NCBI RefSeq assembly: GCF_000284015.1
Contig: NC_016943.1
Span: forward strand, 1,901,541 to 1,965,540
Direction: 5' to 3'
DNA from: Blastococcus saxobsidens DD2
GTDB taxonomy: Bacteria > Actinomycetota > Actinomycetes > Mycobacteriales > Geodermatophilaceae
DNA: 64,000 bases
Positions within the stretch are counted from its first letter, which is position 1; every line of letters starts with the position of its first letter. This document shows positions 18,819 through 27,711 of this stretch, piece after piece. A program made the position numbers and the translations under genes. The notes below the pieces were generated by a model, which saw only the letters and a program-made list of their open reading frames with translations, made no database searches and was not told where the DNA came from.

Positions 18819-19214
18819 ATGACCACGCGACTGCGCGACGAACGAGGCGCCTCGGCGGTGGAGTTCGGGCTCATCGTGCCGCTGCTGATCGTGCTCGTCA
18901 TCGGCATCGCCGAGTTCGGGCACGCGTTCCAGGTCCAGGGCACCCTGTCGGCTGCGGCCCGCGAGGGCGCCCGAGCCATGGCGCTGCAGAACGACCAGAC
19001 CCTCGCCCGGGCCGCCGTGATGGACGCCACCTCGACGCTGAACCCCGCCATCGCGCCGGACCAGATCGTCGTCACGCCGGCGTCCTGCCCGGCGATCGGC
19101 GGCAGCAGCCAGAACGTGCGGATCACCATCACCTACCCGATGCCCTTCCTCACCGGCTTCTTCGGCGCGGGCATCGACCTCACCGGAACGGGGGTCATGC
19201 GGTGCAACGGCTGA
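18819..19214 (+). CDS. tadE: TadE-like pseudopilin, copy 1
   Basis: A 131-residue minor pilin. RDERG-ASAVEFGLIVPLL gives a predicted prepilin cleavage after Gly10, with Glu at +5, then one membrane helix and QVQGTLSAAAREGARAMAL, the TadE signature. The C-terminal part is extracytoplasmic with two cysteines. It overlaps the next gene by 13 bases. Confidence 0.92.
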   Translation: MTTRLRDERGASAVEFGLIVPLLIVLVIGIAEFGHAFQVQGTLSAAAREGARAMALQNDQTLARAAVMDATSTLNPAIAPDQIVVTPASCPAIGGSSQNVRITITYPMPFLTGFFGAGIDLTGTGVMRCNG

Positions 19215-20155
19215 TCTCCCGCCGGCTCCGGCGCGACGAGCACGGGGCCGCCGCGGTCCTGCTGGCCCTCCTGTTGGTGCCGATGCTCGGCTTCGCCGCG
19301 ATCGCCGTCGACGTCGGTGCGCTGTACGCCGAGCGCGCCCGGCTCCAGGTGGCAGCCGACGCCGCAGCCTTGGCCGTGGCGCAGGACTGCGCCCGCGGCA
19401 ACTGCGGCGACATGCTCGCGACGGCGCAGAGCCTGGTGGTCGCCAACGCCGGTGAGGCCACGGCGGGCCAGCCGGTCCTCTCCAGCAACCCGACCAGCGT
19501 CACCGTCGCGGGCAGCACCCCGAAGGAGCACTGGTTCGCGCCGGTGATGGGCCACGACGCCACCCAGGTGGCGGCGACGGCCACCGTGGCCTGGGGCGCT
19601 CCCGACCGCGGGACGGCGGTGCTCCCGCTGACCTTCTCCTGGTGCGAGTTCCTCCAGCAGACCGGCGGTGGCCGGCCTTCGACCGAGGTCGTGCGCACCA
19701 TCCACTTCACCAAGAGCTCGAACACCGTCGAGTGCACCGGCCCGTCGAACCTCATCGTCCCCGGCGGGTTCGCGTACCTCGACACGCCGCCGACGGAGTG
19801 TGAGGCGGCGAGTGCCCGCAACGAGCGGTCGTACTCGTCGACGGGCAACACCCCGCCGTCGGCGTGCACGCCCGCCTACCTGAACTCCTGGGTCGGGCAC
19901 ACGGTGCTGCTACCGCTGTTCGACTCCTCCGGCGACACCGGCAGCAACGCCTGGTACCACGTCTTCGGCTACGCGGCGTTCCACATCACCGGGTTCCACT
20001 TCGGCGGTCAGTTCAGCACCGACGCCAAGCCGTGCACCGGCAATTCTCGGTGCGTGAGCGGCTATTTCACCGAGTTCGTCGACCTGGACGACGCCTTCTC
20101 GTACAGCCCGGACGCCCCGCAGCTCGGGGCCTCGATTCTCCGACTCATCCGATAG
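19202..20155 (+). CDS. TadG-like pilus assembly protein, copy 1
   Basis: A 317-residue protein beginning with a short basic leader, RDEHG-AAAVLLALLLVPMLGFAAIAVDVGALYAERARLQVAADAAALA, the TadG/putative Flp pilus-assembly N-terminus (a hydrophobic helix followed by an amphipathic helix). The Gly15-Ala16 junction resembles a prepilin site but lacks Glu at +5. The large C-terminal domain is extracytoplasmic and has several paired cysteines. GTG 19202 is inside tadE, so translation is coupled. Confidence 0.87.
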   Translation: MQRLISRRLRRDEHGAAAVLLALLLVPMLGFAAIAVDVGALYAERARLQVAADAAALAVAQDCARGNCGDMLATAQSLVVANAGEATAGQPVLSSNPTSVTVAGSTPKEHWFAPVMGHDATQVAATATVAWGAPDRGTAVLPLTFSWCEFLQQTGGGRPSTEVVRTIHFTKSSNTVECTGPSNLIVPGGFAYLDTPPTECEAASARNERSYSSTGNTPPSACTPAYLNSWVGHTVLLPLFDSSGDTGSNAWYHVFGYAAFHITGFHFGGQFSTDAKPCTGNSRCVSGYFTEFVDLDDAFSYSPDAPQLGASILRLIR

Positions 20156-20165
20156 GGGCGCCCCC

Positions 20166-20918
20166 GTGCGACGTCGTCTGATCGCCGCCTTCGCGGCGCT
20201 GTTGCTCACCGGAGCCGGCGCCGTGGTGCTGCTCGCCTATGTGCGGGGCGCCGACGCCCGTGCGCTCGCCGGGACGGAGACCGTCGCGGTCCTCGTCGTC
20301 CGGGCGCCGGTGCCGGTCGGCACCCCGGCCGAGGAACTCGGGGCGATGGTCGCCACCGAGCTGATCCCGGCGAAGGCCGTCGCCGAGGGTGCGGTGACGG
20401 ACCTCGACGCCCTCACCGGGCGCGTGGCGACCGTTGACCTGCAGCCGGGTGAACAGCTCCTGGCCGGCCGTTTCGCCGAGCGCACCGATCTGCGGACACC
20501 CGGCACCGTGCCCGTTCCGGCCGGCGCCGGGGAGGTCAGCGTGCTGCTCGAGCCGCAGCGGGCGGTCGGCGGCCGGCTGGCCGCCGGGGACACCGTCGGC
20601 GTCTTCGTCTCCCTGACGCAGGACACCGGGGGCGCCACGCACGCCGTCCTGCACGGGGTCCTGGTGACCCAGGTGCAGGGCGCCCCAGCGCCGGTCGACC
20701 CCGCCGCGGAAGGAACGCCGGAGACCGCCTCGGCCGGCGGCGCGGCGCCGACGGGCAGCGTGTTGGTCACGCTCGCCCTCCCGGCGGCCGAGGCCGAGGC
20801 GGTCGTCTTCGGTGCCGAGCACGGCACCCTCTGGCTCTCCCTCGAACCCGAGGGCACCGACATCTCGGGCACCGAGGTCATCACCGGTACCACCATCTAC
20901 GGAAAGGCATTCGCATGA
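20166..20918 (+). CDS. cpaB: CpaB/RcpC-like Flp pilus protein, copy 1
   Basis: A 250-residue protein with an N-terminal membrane helix (about 5-25) followed by a SAF/beta-clip region: VAVLVVRAPVPVGTPAEEL, a loop, then VATVDLQPGEQLLAGRF. This is the CpaB/RcpC family, a periplasmic or wall-side assembly factor. The C-terminal domain repeats a GSVLVTLALPAAEAEAVVF pattern. GTG 20166 is preceded by GGGGCG. The stop overlaps cpaE (ATGA). Confidence 0.9.
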   Translation: MRRRLIAAFAALLLTGAGAVVLLAYVRGADARALAGTETVAVLVVRAPVPVGTPAEELGAMVATELIPAKAVAEGAVTDLDALTGRVATVDLQPGEQLLAGRFAERTDLRTPGTVPVPAGAGEVSVLLEPQRAVGGRLAAGDTVGVFVSLTQDTGGATHAVLHGVLVTQVQGAPAPVDPAAEGTPETASAGGAAPTGSVLVTLALPAAEAEAVVFGAEHGTLWLSLEPEGTDISGTEVITGTTIYGKAFA

Positions 20919-22105
20919 GTCGCGTCGTCCTCGCGGGGGCCGACGAGGACCTCCAGCAGCGCGTGTCCGCGGCGGTGGACGGCGACGTCTCCGTGCTGGC
21001 CGCCGGCCGGCTGCCCGCCGACCCGGCCCGGCTGTTCGAACAGCTCGCCGACGGGGAGTTGCCCGAGGTGCTGCTGCTGGGCCCCCTGGCGCCGGCGGAC
21101 GAGGTGCTGAGCCTCGCGGGCCGGCTGGACGTGCAGTGCCCGGGCATCAGCGTCGTCCTCCTCGCCGACCCGGCCCCGGAGATGTGGCAGGCGGCCATGC
21201 GCGCCGGGATCCGCGACCTGCTCCCGCTGCACGCGGACGCCGCGGAGATCCGGTCGGCGGTCGAGCGGGCCGGTGCCGCGGCCACGAGCCGCCGCCGGGT
21301 ACTGCGGCCCCTGGAGGAGACCGCCCGGTACACGGGCCGGGTCATCACGATCGCCTCGCCCAAGGGCGGGGTGGGGAAGACGACGGTGGCGACCAACGTC
21401 GCCATCGGCCTGACCGCCGCCGCGCCGCAGTCCACGGTGCTGGTCGACCTGGACGTTCAGTTCGGCGACGTGGCCAGCGCGCTGGCGCTGGAGCCGGAGT
21501 ACACGCTGCCCGACGTCGTCCGGGGCCCGGCCAGCGAGGACACGATGGTGCTGAAGACGTTCCTGACCCAGCACCCGAGCGGGCTGTACGCGGTGTGCGG
21601 GTCGGAGTCGCCGGCGGCCGGTGACACCGTGACGGGCGAGGACGTCAGCCGGCTGCTAGCGGCGCTGGCCCGGGAGTTCCGGTACGTGGTGGTGGACACC
21701 GCGCCGGGGTTGTCGGAGCAGACGCTGGCCGCCCTCGACCGGGCCACCGACGTCGTGATGCTCAGCAGCATGGACGTCCCTGGTGTGCGCGGGCTGCGAA
21801 AGGAGCTCGACGTGCTCCGCGAGCTGTGCATGATCCCGGCCGGGCGGCACGTGGTGATGAACTTCGCCGACCCCAAGGGCGGCCTGTCGGTCCGGGACGT
21901 CGAGACGGCGATCGGCACGGGCATCGATGTCGTCCTGCCCCGGTCGGCCGCGGTACCGGCCTCCACGAACACCGGTGTGCCGGTGCTGGAGAGCGGTGGG
22001 CGGGACCCGATGGTCAAGGAGCTCCGCCGGCTGGTGTCCCGGTTCGCCGCCACCCCGATCGTGCGGCCGAGCCGCTACCGGGCCAAGCACCGGGCGGCGT
22101 CATGA
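20915..22105 (+). CDS. cpaE: CpaE-like ATPase, copy 1
   Basis: A 396-residue cytosolic protein. Residues 1-130 form a receiver-like domain without the usual phospho-acceptor set. Residues about 140-385 are a MinD/ParA-type ATPase with deviant Walker A KGGVGKTT at 150-157, VLVDLDVQFGD and VVVDTAPGL. CpaE relatives position the Tad machine in the cell. Overlaps of four bases on both sides place it in one operon. Confidence 0.92.
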   Translation: MSRVVLAGADEDLQQRVSAAVDGDVSVLAAGRLPADPARLFEQLADGELPEVLLLGPLAPADEVLSLAGRLDVQCPGISVVLLADPAPEMWQAAMRAGIRDLLPLHADAAEIRSAVERAGAAATSRRRVLRPLEETARYTGRVITIASPKGGVGKTTVATNVAIGLTAAAPQSTVLVDLDVQFGDVASALALEPEYTLPDVVRGPASEDTMVLKTFLTQHPSGLYAVCGSESPAAGDTVTGEDVSRLLAALAREFRYVVVDTAPGLSEQTLAALDRATDVVMLSSMDVPGVRGLRKELDVLRELCMIPAGRHVVMNFADPKGGLSVRDVETAIGTGIDVVLPRSAAVPASTNTGVPVLESGGRDPMVKELRRLVSRFAATPIVRPSRYRAKHRAAS

Positions 22106-23577
22106 ACCTGATGAACCGCCTCGAGGCCGCCCGCGGCCGTACCGCCCCGGAGCCGTCCTCCCCGGCCGACGATGTGTCCCAGCTCCCCGCCGAGCCGGCC
22201 GCCCCGGTGCCCGCGCCGCGGCCGGTCAAGCCGGTCCCGCGTCCGGCCGCCCCGGCCCCCGCCGCTGCGCCGGTGGATGCGTTGGCGCGGTTGAAGGATC
22301 GGGTGGCGAAGGCGTTGTTCGAGCGGATGGGTGCTCGGATGAGTGATCCGTCGCTGGCCGAGGACCAGTTGCGCACGCTGGTGCTGCGGGAGCTGGATGA
22401 GGTGATCGAGGCGGAGAAGATCCCGTTGTCGGCCGAGGAGCGGGGCCGGCTGACCTCGGAGCTGGCCGATGACGTGCTGGGGTTCGGGCCGCTGCAGCGG
22501 CTGCTGGACGATGCCACGGTCACCGAGATCATGTGCAATGGGCCGGAGTCCATCTATGTGGAGCAGTCCGGGCGGCTGGTGCGCACGCCGTCGCGGTTCG
22601 CCAACGAGGAGCACCTGCGCCGGGTGATCGACCGGATCGTCTCCCGGGTGGGACGCCGCATCGATGAATCGTCGCCGCTGGTGGACGCCCGGTTGGCGGA
22701 CGGGTCCCGGGTGAACGCGATCATCCCGCCGCTGGCCTTCAGTGGTTCGACGTTGACGATCCGCAAGTTCGCCAAGGACCCGTTCAAGGTCGACGACCTG
22801 ATCGGCTTCGGCACGCTGAGCCCGGAGATGGCCGAGCTGCTGGAGGCCTGTGTCGAGGCGCGGCTCAACGTGATCGTCTCCGGTGGTACCGGTACGGGTA
22901 AGACGACGCTGCTCAACGTGCTGTCGTCCTTCATCCCCGATGACGAGCGGATCGTCACCATCGAGGACGCGGTGGAGCTGCAGCTGCAGCAGGAGCACGT
23001 GGTGCGGCTGGAGTCCCGCCCGCCGAACATCGAGGGCAAGGGTGCGATCACCATCCGCGACCTGGTGCGCAACTCGCTGCGTATGCGGCCGGACCGGATC
23101 GTGGTGGGGGAGTGCCGTGGCGGTGAGTCGCTGGACATGCTGCAGGCGATGAACACCGGCCACGACGGGTCGCTCTCGACGGTGCACGCCAACTCCCCCC
23201 GCGATGCGATCGCCCGCCTGGAGACCCTGGTGCTGATGGCCGGCATGGACCTGCCGCTGCGCGCGATCCGGGAGCAGATCGCCTCCGCCGTCGACGTCGT
23301 CGTCCAGCTCAGCCGGCTGCGCGACGGCACCCGCCGGGTCACCCACGTCACCGAGGTCCAGGGCATGGAAGGGGAGACCGTCACCCTGCAGGACGCGTTC
23401 CTGTTCGACTACTCCGCCGGCGTCGACCCCGCCACCGGCCGCTTCCTGGGCAAGCCCGTGCCCACTGGCGTCCGCCCCCGCTTCACCGACCGCTTCACCG
23501 ACATGGGCATCACGCTGTCCCCCCGTGTCTTCGGGGCGCCCGAGCCCGCTCCCGCGGCCCGACGGAGCTGGGGGTGA
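22102..23577 (+). CDS. cpaF: CpaF/TadA secretion ATPase, copy 1
   Basis: A 491-residue type II/IV secretion ATPase that powers Flp pilus assembly. A Pro/Ala-rich N-terminus (about 15-55) precedes the N-domain; the motor has Walker A GGTGTGKTT at 261-269, the Asp box TIEDAVELQL, Walker B VVGECRGGE and the His box GSLSTVHANS. Walker B has Cys where copy 2 has the usual Val. From about 22270 to 22900 many codons end in T or G (TTG, GAT, GCG, GGT), unlike the flanking genes and copy 2, a sign of a different recent history for this segment. Confidence 0.95.
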   Translation: MNLMNRLEAARGRTAPEPSSPADDVSQLPAEPAAPVPAPRPVKPVPRPAAPAPAAAPVDALARLKDRVAKALFERMGARMSDPSLAEDQLRTLVLRELDEVIEAEKIPLSAEERGRLTSELADDVLGFGPLQRLLDDATVTEIMCNGPESIYVEQSGRLVRTPSRFANEEHLRRVIDRIVSRVGRRIDESSPLVDARLADGSRVNAIIPPLAFSGSTLTIRKFAKDPFKVDDLIGFGTLSPEMAELLEACVEARLNVIVSGGTGTGKTTLLNVLSSFIPDDERIVTIEDAVELQLQQEHVVRLESRPPNIEGKGAITIRDLVRNSLRMRPDRIVVGECRGGESLDMLQAMNTGHDGSLSTVHANSPRDAIARLETLVLMAGMDLPLRAIREQIASAVDVVVQLSRLRDGTRRVTHVTEVQGMEGETVTLQDAFLFDYSAGVDPATGRFLGKPVPTGVRPRFTDRFTDMGITLSPRVFGAPEPAPAARRSWG

Positions 23578-24518
23578 TGTCGTCGATGCTGCTGCTCACG
23601 GGCCTGGCGGCCGTCTCCGGCGGTGTCTTCCTCGTCGCCGTCGCGGTGCTGCCGGCCGGGCCGCCGCGGGTGCCGTTGAGCCGGGTCGACCCGACGGCCG
23701 CACCGCCCACCTCGGCGCTGTCCGGGGTGGGTTCGGCCGCCGGCTCCGCGGTCGGGAAGGTGCTCCACCGGCGCGGCTGGGCGGTCACCGGTGCAGTGGC
23801 GCTCGAGCGGGCCGGCGTCGCCATGGCGCTGCCGGACTTCGTCCTGGCCGTCGGGCTGGTGGCCGCTCTCGCCGCGGTGGTGGGCTCGCTGGTCGGCGGG
23901 CTGGTGCTCGGGCTGCTGCTGCCGGTCGTGGTCCTGCTGGGTACCCGGGTGCTGGTGCGCCTGCGGGCCGGCCGCCGGCAGGCCGCGTTCGCCGACCAGC
24001 TGGACGACTCGCTGCAGCTGATGGCCAGCAGCCTGCGGGCCGGGCACAGCATCCTGCGGGCGATGGACTCGGTCGCGACCGAGGCCGCAGCGCCGACGTC
24101 GGAGGAGTTCTCGCGGATCATCAACGAGACCCGCGTGGGCCGGGACCTCGCCGACGCCCTGGACGAGGTCGCCGGGCGGATGGGCAGCGAGGACTTCACC
24201 TGGGTCGCCCAGGCCATCGCCATCCAGCGCGAGGTCGGCGGCAACCTGGCCGAGGTTCTCGACGCCGTTGGCCACACCATCCGCGAACGCAACGCCATCC
24301 GCCGCCAGGTCAAGGCGCTCTCCGCCGAGGGCAAGCTCTCGGCGATCGTGCTCATGGCCCTGCCCTTCGGGATCATCGCGTTCATCTCGATGACCAACCC
24401 GGGCTACCTCTCGGCGTTCACCGAGAGCTGGATCGGCTACGCGATGCTCGCCGTGGCGGCCGGAATGATGCTGGTCGGGGGCCTGTGGCTCAAGAAGACC
24501 GTGGCGATCCGGTTCTGA
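23574..24518 (+). CDS. tadB: TadB-like inner-membrane platform protein, copy 1
   Basis: A 314-residue type II secretion F-domain protein. Hydrophobic helices lie near residues 5-25, 80-125 and 255-310, with the soluble GspF-like segment between (FADQLDDSLQLMASSLRAGHS, then AIAIQREVGGNLAEVLDAVGHTIRERN). It pairs with TadC as the membrane base that CpaF drives. GTG 23574 or the next codon ATG 23577 may start it; both overlap the cpaF stop and GGAG at 23564 suits either. Confidence 0.92.
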   Translation: MMSSMLLLTGLAAVSGGVFLVAVAVLPAGPPRVPLSRVDPTAAPPTSALSGVGSAAGSAVGKVLHRRGWAVTGAVALERAGVAMALPDFVLAVGLVAALAAVVGSLVGGLVLGLLLPVVVLLGTRVLVRLRAGRRQAAFADQLDDSLQLMASSLRAGHSILRAMDSVATEAAAPTSEEFSRIINETRVGRDLADALDEVAGRMGSEDFTWVAQAIAIQREVGGNLAEVLDAVGHTIRERNAIRRQVKALSAEGKLSAIVLMALPFGIIAFISMTNPGYLSAFTESWIGYAMLAVAAGMMLVGGLWLKKTVAIRF

Positions 24519-24546
24519 TGATCGCCACCCACCCGCAGGAGCAGCC

Positions 24547-25455
24547 GTGCTGACGTCCTCCATGCCTGGCCCTGTCCTGGCCGCCGTCGCCGCGGTCGCC
24601 CTCGGCGTGCCGATCCTGGGCTGGGCCTGCCTGCCGCGCTCGGGGACGGTGGCGCAGCAGGCGCAGGCCAACCTGTCGCGCGGCCTGGACCTGCCCGGCG
24701 GTGCCGGGCCGCGGAGCGGCCGGGTCGGACCCGGGCCGGCCGCCCGCCTCGTCGGCTACCTGACCCCACGCGGGACGATCGACCGGCTTAACCGACTGGC
24801 CGCGACCGCCGGGCGCCCGGCCGACTGGCCGGTGGCCAAGCTGGTGGCGGCGAAGCTGCTCCTGGCGATGGTCGCCGGCGCGTTGAGCCTGATGGTGTTC
24901 AGCGCGGGACCGAGCCTGCTCACCGGGCTGATGGGTGGAACGGTCACGCTGGTCGCGTACTTCGTGCCCGAGCTGCTGCTGTACAGCCGGGGTCAGGAGC
25001 GCCAGCAGGCGATCGGCCTGGAGCTCGCCGACACCCTGGACCAGATGACGATCGCGGTGGAGGCCGGCCTCGGCTTCGAGTCGGCCATGGCGCGGGCCGC
25101 CAAGAACGGCAAGGGCCCGCTCGCCGAGGAGCTGACCCGCACGCTGCAGGACATCGCCGTCGGCCAGCCGCGCCGGGACGCCTACCTGGCGATGGCCGAG
25201 CGCACCGGCGTGCAGGATCTGCGCCGGTTCATCCGCGCCGTCGTGCAGGCCGATGCCTACGGCGTCTCGATCGCCGACGTGCTGCGCACCCAGGCGCAGG
25301 AGATGCGGCTCAAGCGACGGCAACGCGCCGAGGAGAAGGCGATGCAGATCCCGGTCAAGGTGATCTTCCCGCTGATCCTGTGCATCCTGCCGACGCTGTT
25401 CATCGTGCTGCTCGGCCCCGCGGTCATGGACATCGTGGCGGCGTTCAGCGACTGA
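24547..25455 (+). CDS. tadC: TadC-like inner-membrane platform protein, copy 1
   Basis: A 302-residue F-domain membrane protein: an N-terminal helix, a soluble part with LELADTLDQMTIAVEAGLGFESAMARAAKNGKG split over the GspF fold, a RMKLKRRQRAEEKAM-like basic region, and C-terminal helices with KVIFPLILCILPTLFIVLLGP. It partners TadB. It is the last gene of copy 1; copy 1 has no OmpA-type gene after it. Confidence 0.92.
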   Translation: MLTSSMPGPVLAAVAAVALGVPILGWACLPRSGTVAQQAQANLSRGLDLPGGAGPRSGRVGPGPAARLVGYLTPRGTIDRLNRLAATAGRPADWPVAKLVAAKLLLAMVAGALSLMVFSAGPSLLTGLMGGTVTLVAYFVPELLLYSRGQERQQAIGLELADTLDQMTIAVEAGLGFESAMARAAKNGKGPLAEELTRTLQDIAVGQPRRDAYLAMAERTGVQDLRRFIRAVVQADAYGVSIADVLRTQAQEMRLKRRQRAEEKAMQIPVKVIFPLILCILPTLFIVLLGPAVMDIVAAFSD

Positions 25456-25554
25456 ACCCGGGCCCGCACAGGGCGGTCGGCCGGTTGCATCGGTGGCCGG
25501 GAGCGTCAGCGCGAGCGGCTTCGCGCCGGCTCACTCCGCGGACTTGGCCACGGC

Positions 25555-26373
25555 TTAGAAGTCGTCGCGGCTGACCGGCACGCGGCCGGCGGTGCTTCGG
25601 CCGGGCTGCGCCAGGCGCGATACCGGGATCTCCGGGCGGTGGAGGAAGAGTCCGTACAGGCACAGGCAGGTGAGCGCGAAGGCCGCCAACGGGAGCGTCT
25701 GATCCTCCAGCAGCACCACGATGGAGAGGTGCAGCAGCACCCCGAGCGCGGCGGCTGCTCGCGCCGTCGAGCGACGCCAGAGAGCGAATGCCAGGAACAG
25801 CTCCACGGCCACGGTGCCGACCGCCATCAGGGTGAACATCCACCACGGCAACGGGGCCCACACCCAGAGCGACAGCGGAGCTCCGGACAGGAAGACGACG
25901 CTGATCTTGCTCACAGCGGCGAAGAAGTAGCAGACCGACAACTGCGTCATCATGAGCAGTTGCGGCCACCAGGGCGCGAGACCACCGCGAGGAGACAGCG
26001 ACCACGCTCTGTCCGACTCGGCGAATACCAGGTAGGCGACCAGGAGGGTGGCCAGCAGGCGGTGGCTGCTGTAGGTCTGCTGGTCCCAGAGGAGCACGCC
26101 GACGTTCAGAGCCGTGGTCACGCTGGCCGCCGTGGCGGTCCGCCAGCCCACGGTCAGGGCGAGGCCCGCGACGACAGCCACGACCAGGTAGACGTGCACG
26201 AGCGGTGACGTCGGCGCCGGGATCAGCGCATGGACCGGCAACCCGAGCTTCCCTCCGGCCACCTCGCGCAGCAGGACGAACCCCTCGACGCTGTTGGCGA
26301 CGGTGACGACGCCCAGACCCGCGCGAGCGGCCGCAATGGGCCGCGGGTCGGTCCGAACCTCGGTCAGTCGCAT
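25555..26373 (-). CDS. HTTM-domain (VKGC-like) membrane protein
   Basis: A 272-residue polytopic protein with about eight helices. It has HTTM-family marks: ARAGLGVVTVANSVEGFVLL at the start, SSHRLLATLLVAYLVFAES, and LLMMTQLSVCYFFAAVSKIS, the helix in which HTTM/SdpB proteins carry Gln-Tyr-Lys residues. HTTM proteins are related to the membrane part of vitamin K-dependent gamma-carboxylase and are often horizontally moved. It overlaps the small upstream gene by ten bases and is inserted, antisense, between two tandem Tad loci. Confidence 0.82.
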   Translation of the reverse strand: MRLTEVRTDPRPIAAARAGLGVVTVANSVEGFVLLREVAGGKLGLPVHALIPAPTSPLVHVYLVVAVVAGLALTVGWRTATAASVTTALNVGVLLWDQQTYSSHRLLATLLVAYLVFAESDRAWSLSPRGGLAPWWPQLLMMTQLSVCYFFAAVSKISVVFLSGAPLSLWVWAPLPWWMFTLMAVGTVAVELFLAFALWRRSTARAAAALGVLLHLSIVVLLEDQTLPLAAFALTCLCLYGLFLHRPEIPVSRLAQPGRSTAGRVPVSRDDF

Positions 26374-26696
26374 CGCACGCTGCGCTTCTGCTCAGGCTGA
26401 GTCACGGTCACACCCACTGCTCGAGGGGTGACCTCGCAGACGAACTCGGGCAGTGAGCGGGTCCAATCGAACTCAGGCCGTAGCGATCCAGCGAGGGAGT
26501 TCGTCAGGTCGGGCGTGAACCGGCTGCCGTGGACATCGGTCGCGGTCACTTCCACTCCACCTTGCGCCGAGTACATCTGGAACCCGAACCGAGTCGGGGG
26601 TTCGTCCAGCAGCGCCAGTGTCGGCACGGTCACCTGCGCGACGAGGACCGTGATCACCGCCCATCCTGCGAGGCCGACGGGGCGGCGCGACCTCAT
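26364..26696 (-). CDS. Small single-pass protein coupled to HTTM gene
   Basis: A 110-residue protein with one N-terminal membrane helix (about 8-27) and an outside domain of about 80 residues: ARFGFQMYSAQGGVEV-like strands, an FDWTRSLPEFVCEVTP segment and a closing KRSVRCD, with two cysteines that could pair. I do not recognise a family. Its end overlaps the HTTM start by ten bases, so the two are made together. A GTG eight codons before the chosen ATG is an alternative start. Confidence 0.65.
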   Translation of the reverse strand: MRSRRPVGLAGWAVITVLVAQVTVPTLALLDEPPTRFGFQMYSAQGGVEVTATDVHGSRFTPDLTNSLAGSLRPEFDWTRSLPEFVCEVTPRAVGVTVTQPEQKRSVRCD

Positions 26697-27029
26697 GACT
26701 TCATGTGGGCTCACGTCGGCATCTTCTGGGAGCTGGACATCTGCGCCCAGCACCGACACCCGAACGGGGTGCGCGGCTGCCCGCCGGCGAGTTCCTGGAG
26801 ATGCGCGGCCCCGTGGCCGTGTGCGGCCGGAGAACGGCAGGAAACGGTGCCGCTTGACCGGAATTGTCACCCACAGTGATTCACCTCTGCCCCGAACGGG
26901 GCGGAAACGTGTCACCCACACGGTGGAACCCCCTGGCTTGGCCACTCTCCGTGACGCAACGTCTTCCTCAGCCGCGACGGCGGGCCACGAGGCCCGACCC
27001 GGTTCGGCGACACGGGGGGAGAACCCACC
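26697..27029 (+). promoter_or_regulatory. Leader and control region of flp copy 2
   Basis: About 330 bases between divergent genes. It contains three related inverted repeats: GTCAC-CCACA-GTGAT (26866-26880), GTCAC-CCACAC-GGTGG (26911-26926) and GCCAC-TCTCC-GTGAC (26941-26955). The last matches the site before flp copy 1. A second block shared with copy 1 (GCCACGAGGCC and CGACCCGG, near 26984-27002) lies closer to the start. These look like regulator sites or a structured leader. Confidence 0.4.
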
Positions 27030-27239
27030 ATGCTCAACGTCTACGCCGCCATCGCCACCCTGACCTCCTTCGTCGAGGGCCGCCTGAACCGCGACGAGAA
27101 GGGCGCCACCGCCGTCGAGTACGGCCTGCTCGTGGCCCTGATCGCCGCCGTGATCATCGCCACGGTGGTCACCCTCGGTGACCAGATCCAGGAGGCCTTC
27201 CAGACCGTGGTCGACGAGCTGCCCGCCGCTACCACCTGA
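27030..27239 (+). CDS. flp: Flp pilin, copy 2
   Basis: A 69-residue prepilin of the same length as copy 1. The leader ends RDEKG, cleavage is expected at Gly25/Ala26, then ATAVEYGLLVALIAAVIIATVV with Glu at +5. The leader residues and the last 15 residues differ from copy 1 and would give a more acidic surface (VVDELPAATT). GGGGGGAG precedes the ATG. Confidence 0.95.
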   Translation: MLNVYAAIATLTSFVEGRLNRDEKGATAVEYGLLVALIAAVIIATVVTLGDQIQEAFQTVVDELPAATT

Positions 27240-27345
27240 TCTGGAACTGATAGTCGGTGCCGCGGGCGGCGGCGTGGTGGCCATCAGGCCGCCGCACCGC
27301 CGCACGCGGCTCATCGGTCACCGGCAACACCAACGGGGGGAAGTC

Positions 27346-27711
27346 ATGGGAGGACTGCGTTCGGAGCGCGGCGCGGCAGCTGTGGAGTTCGCGCTGGTGG
27401 TGCCGCTGCTGGCCGTGCTGGTGCTCGGCGCAGCCGAGTTCGGCCGGGCGTTCCAGACGCAGGCCACGCTTGCAGCCGCAGCCCGCGAAGGTGCGCGGTC
27501 CTTCGCCCTCGGAAACGACGACGCCACGGTGAACGGCGTGGTCGTCGACGCAAGCGCGTCCCTCGATGAGGCGCTCATCGCCACTTCCACCGAGAAGGAC
27601 GCGGACAACTGCATCGTCCGCGTCGACTACCCCATGTCGTTCCTCATCACCGGCTTCTTCGGCACCACGATCGACCTATCGGCCACGGGAGTTATGCGAT
27701 GCGACGGTTGA
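27346..27711 (+). CDS. tadE: TadE-like pseudopilin, copy 2
   Basis: A 121-residue minor pilin: SERG-AAAVEFALVVPLLAVLVLG, cleavage after Gly9, Glu at +5, then QTQATLAAAAREGARSFAL as in copy 1. The ending (PMSFLITGFFGTTIDLSATGVMRCDG) closely follows the copy 1 ending. ATG 27346 follows GGGGGGAAG. It overlaps the next gene by 13 bases, the same overlap as in copy 1. Confidence 0.92.
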   Translation: MGGLRSERGAAAVEFALVVPLLAVLVLGAAEFGRAFQTQATLAAAAREGARSFALGNDDATVNGVVVDASASLDEALIATSTEKDADNCIVRVDYPMSFLITGFFGTTIDLSATGVMRCDG

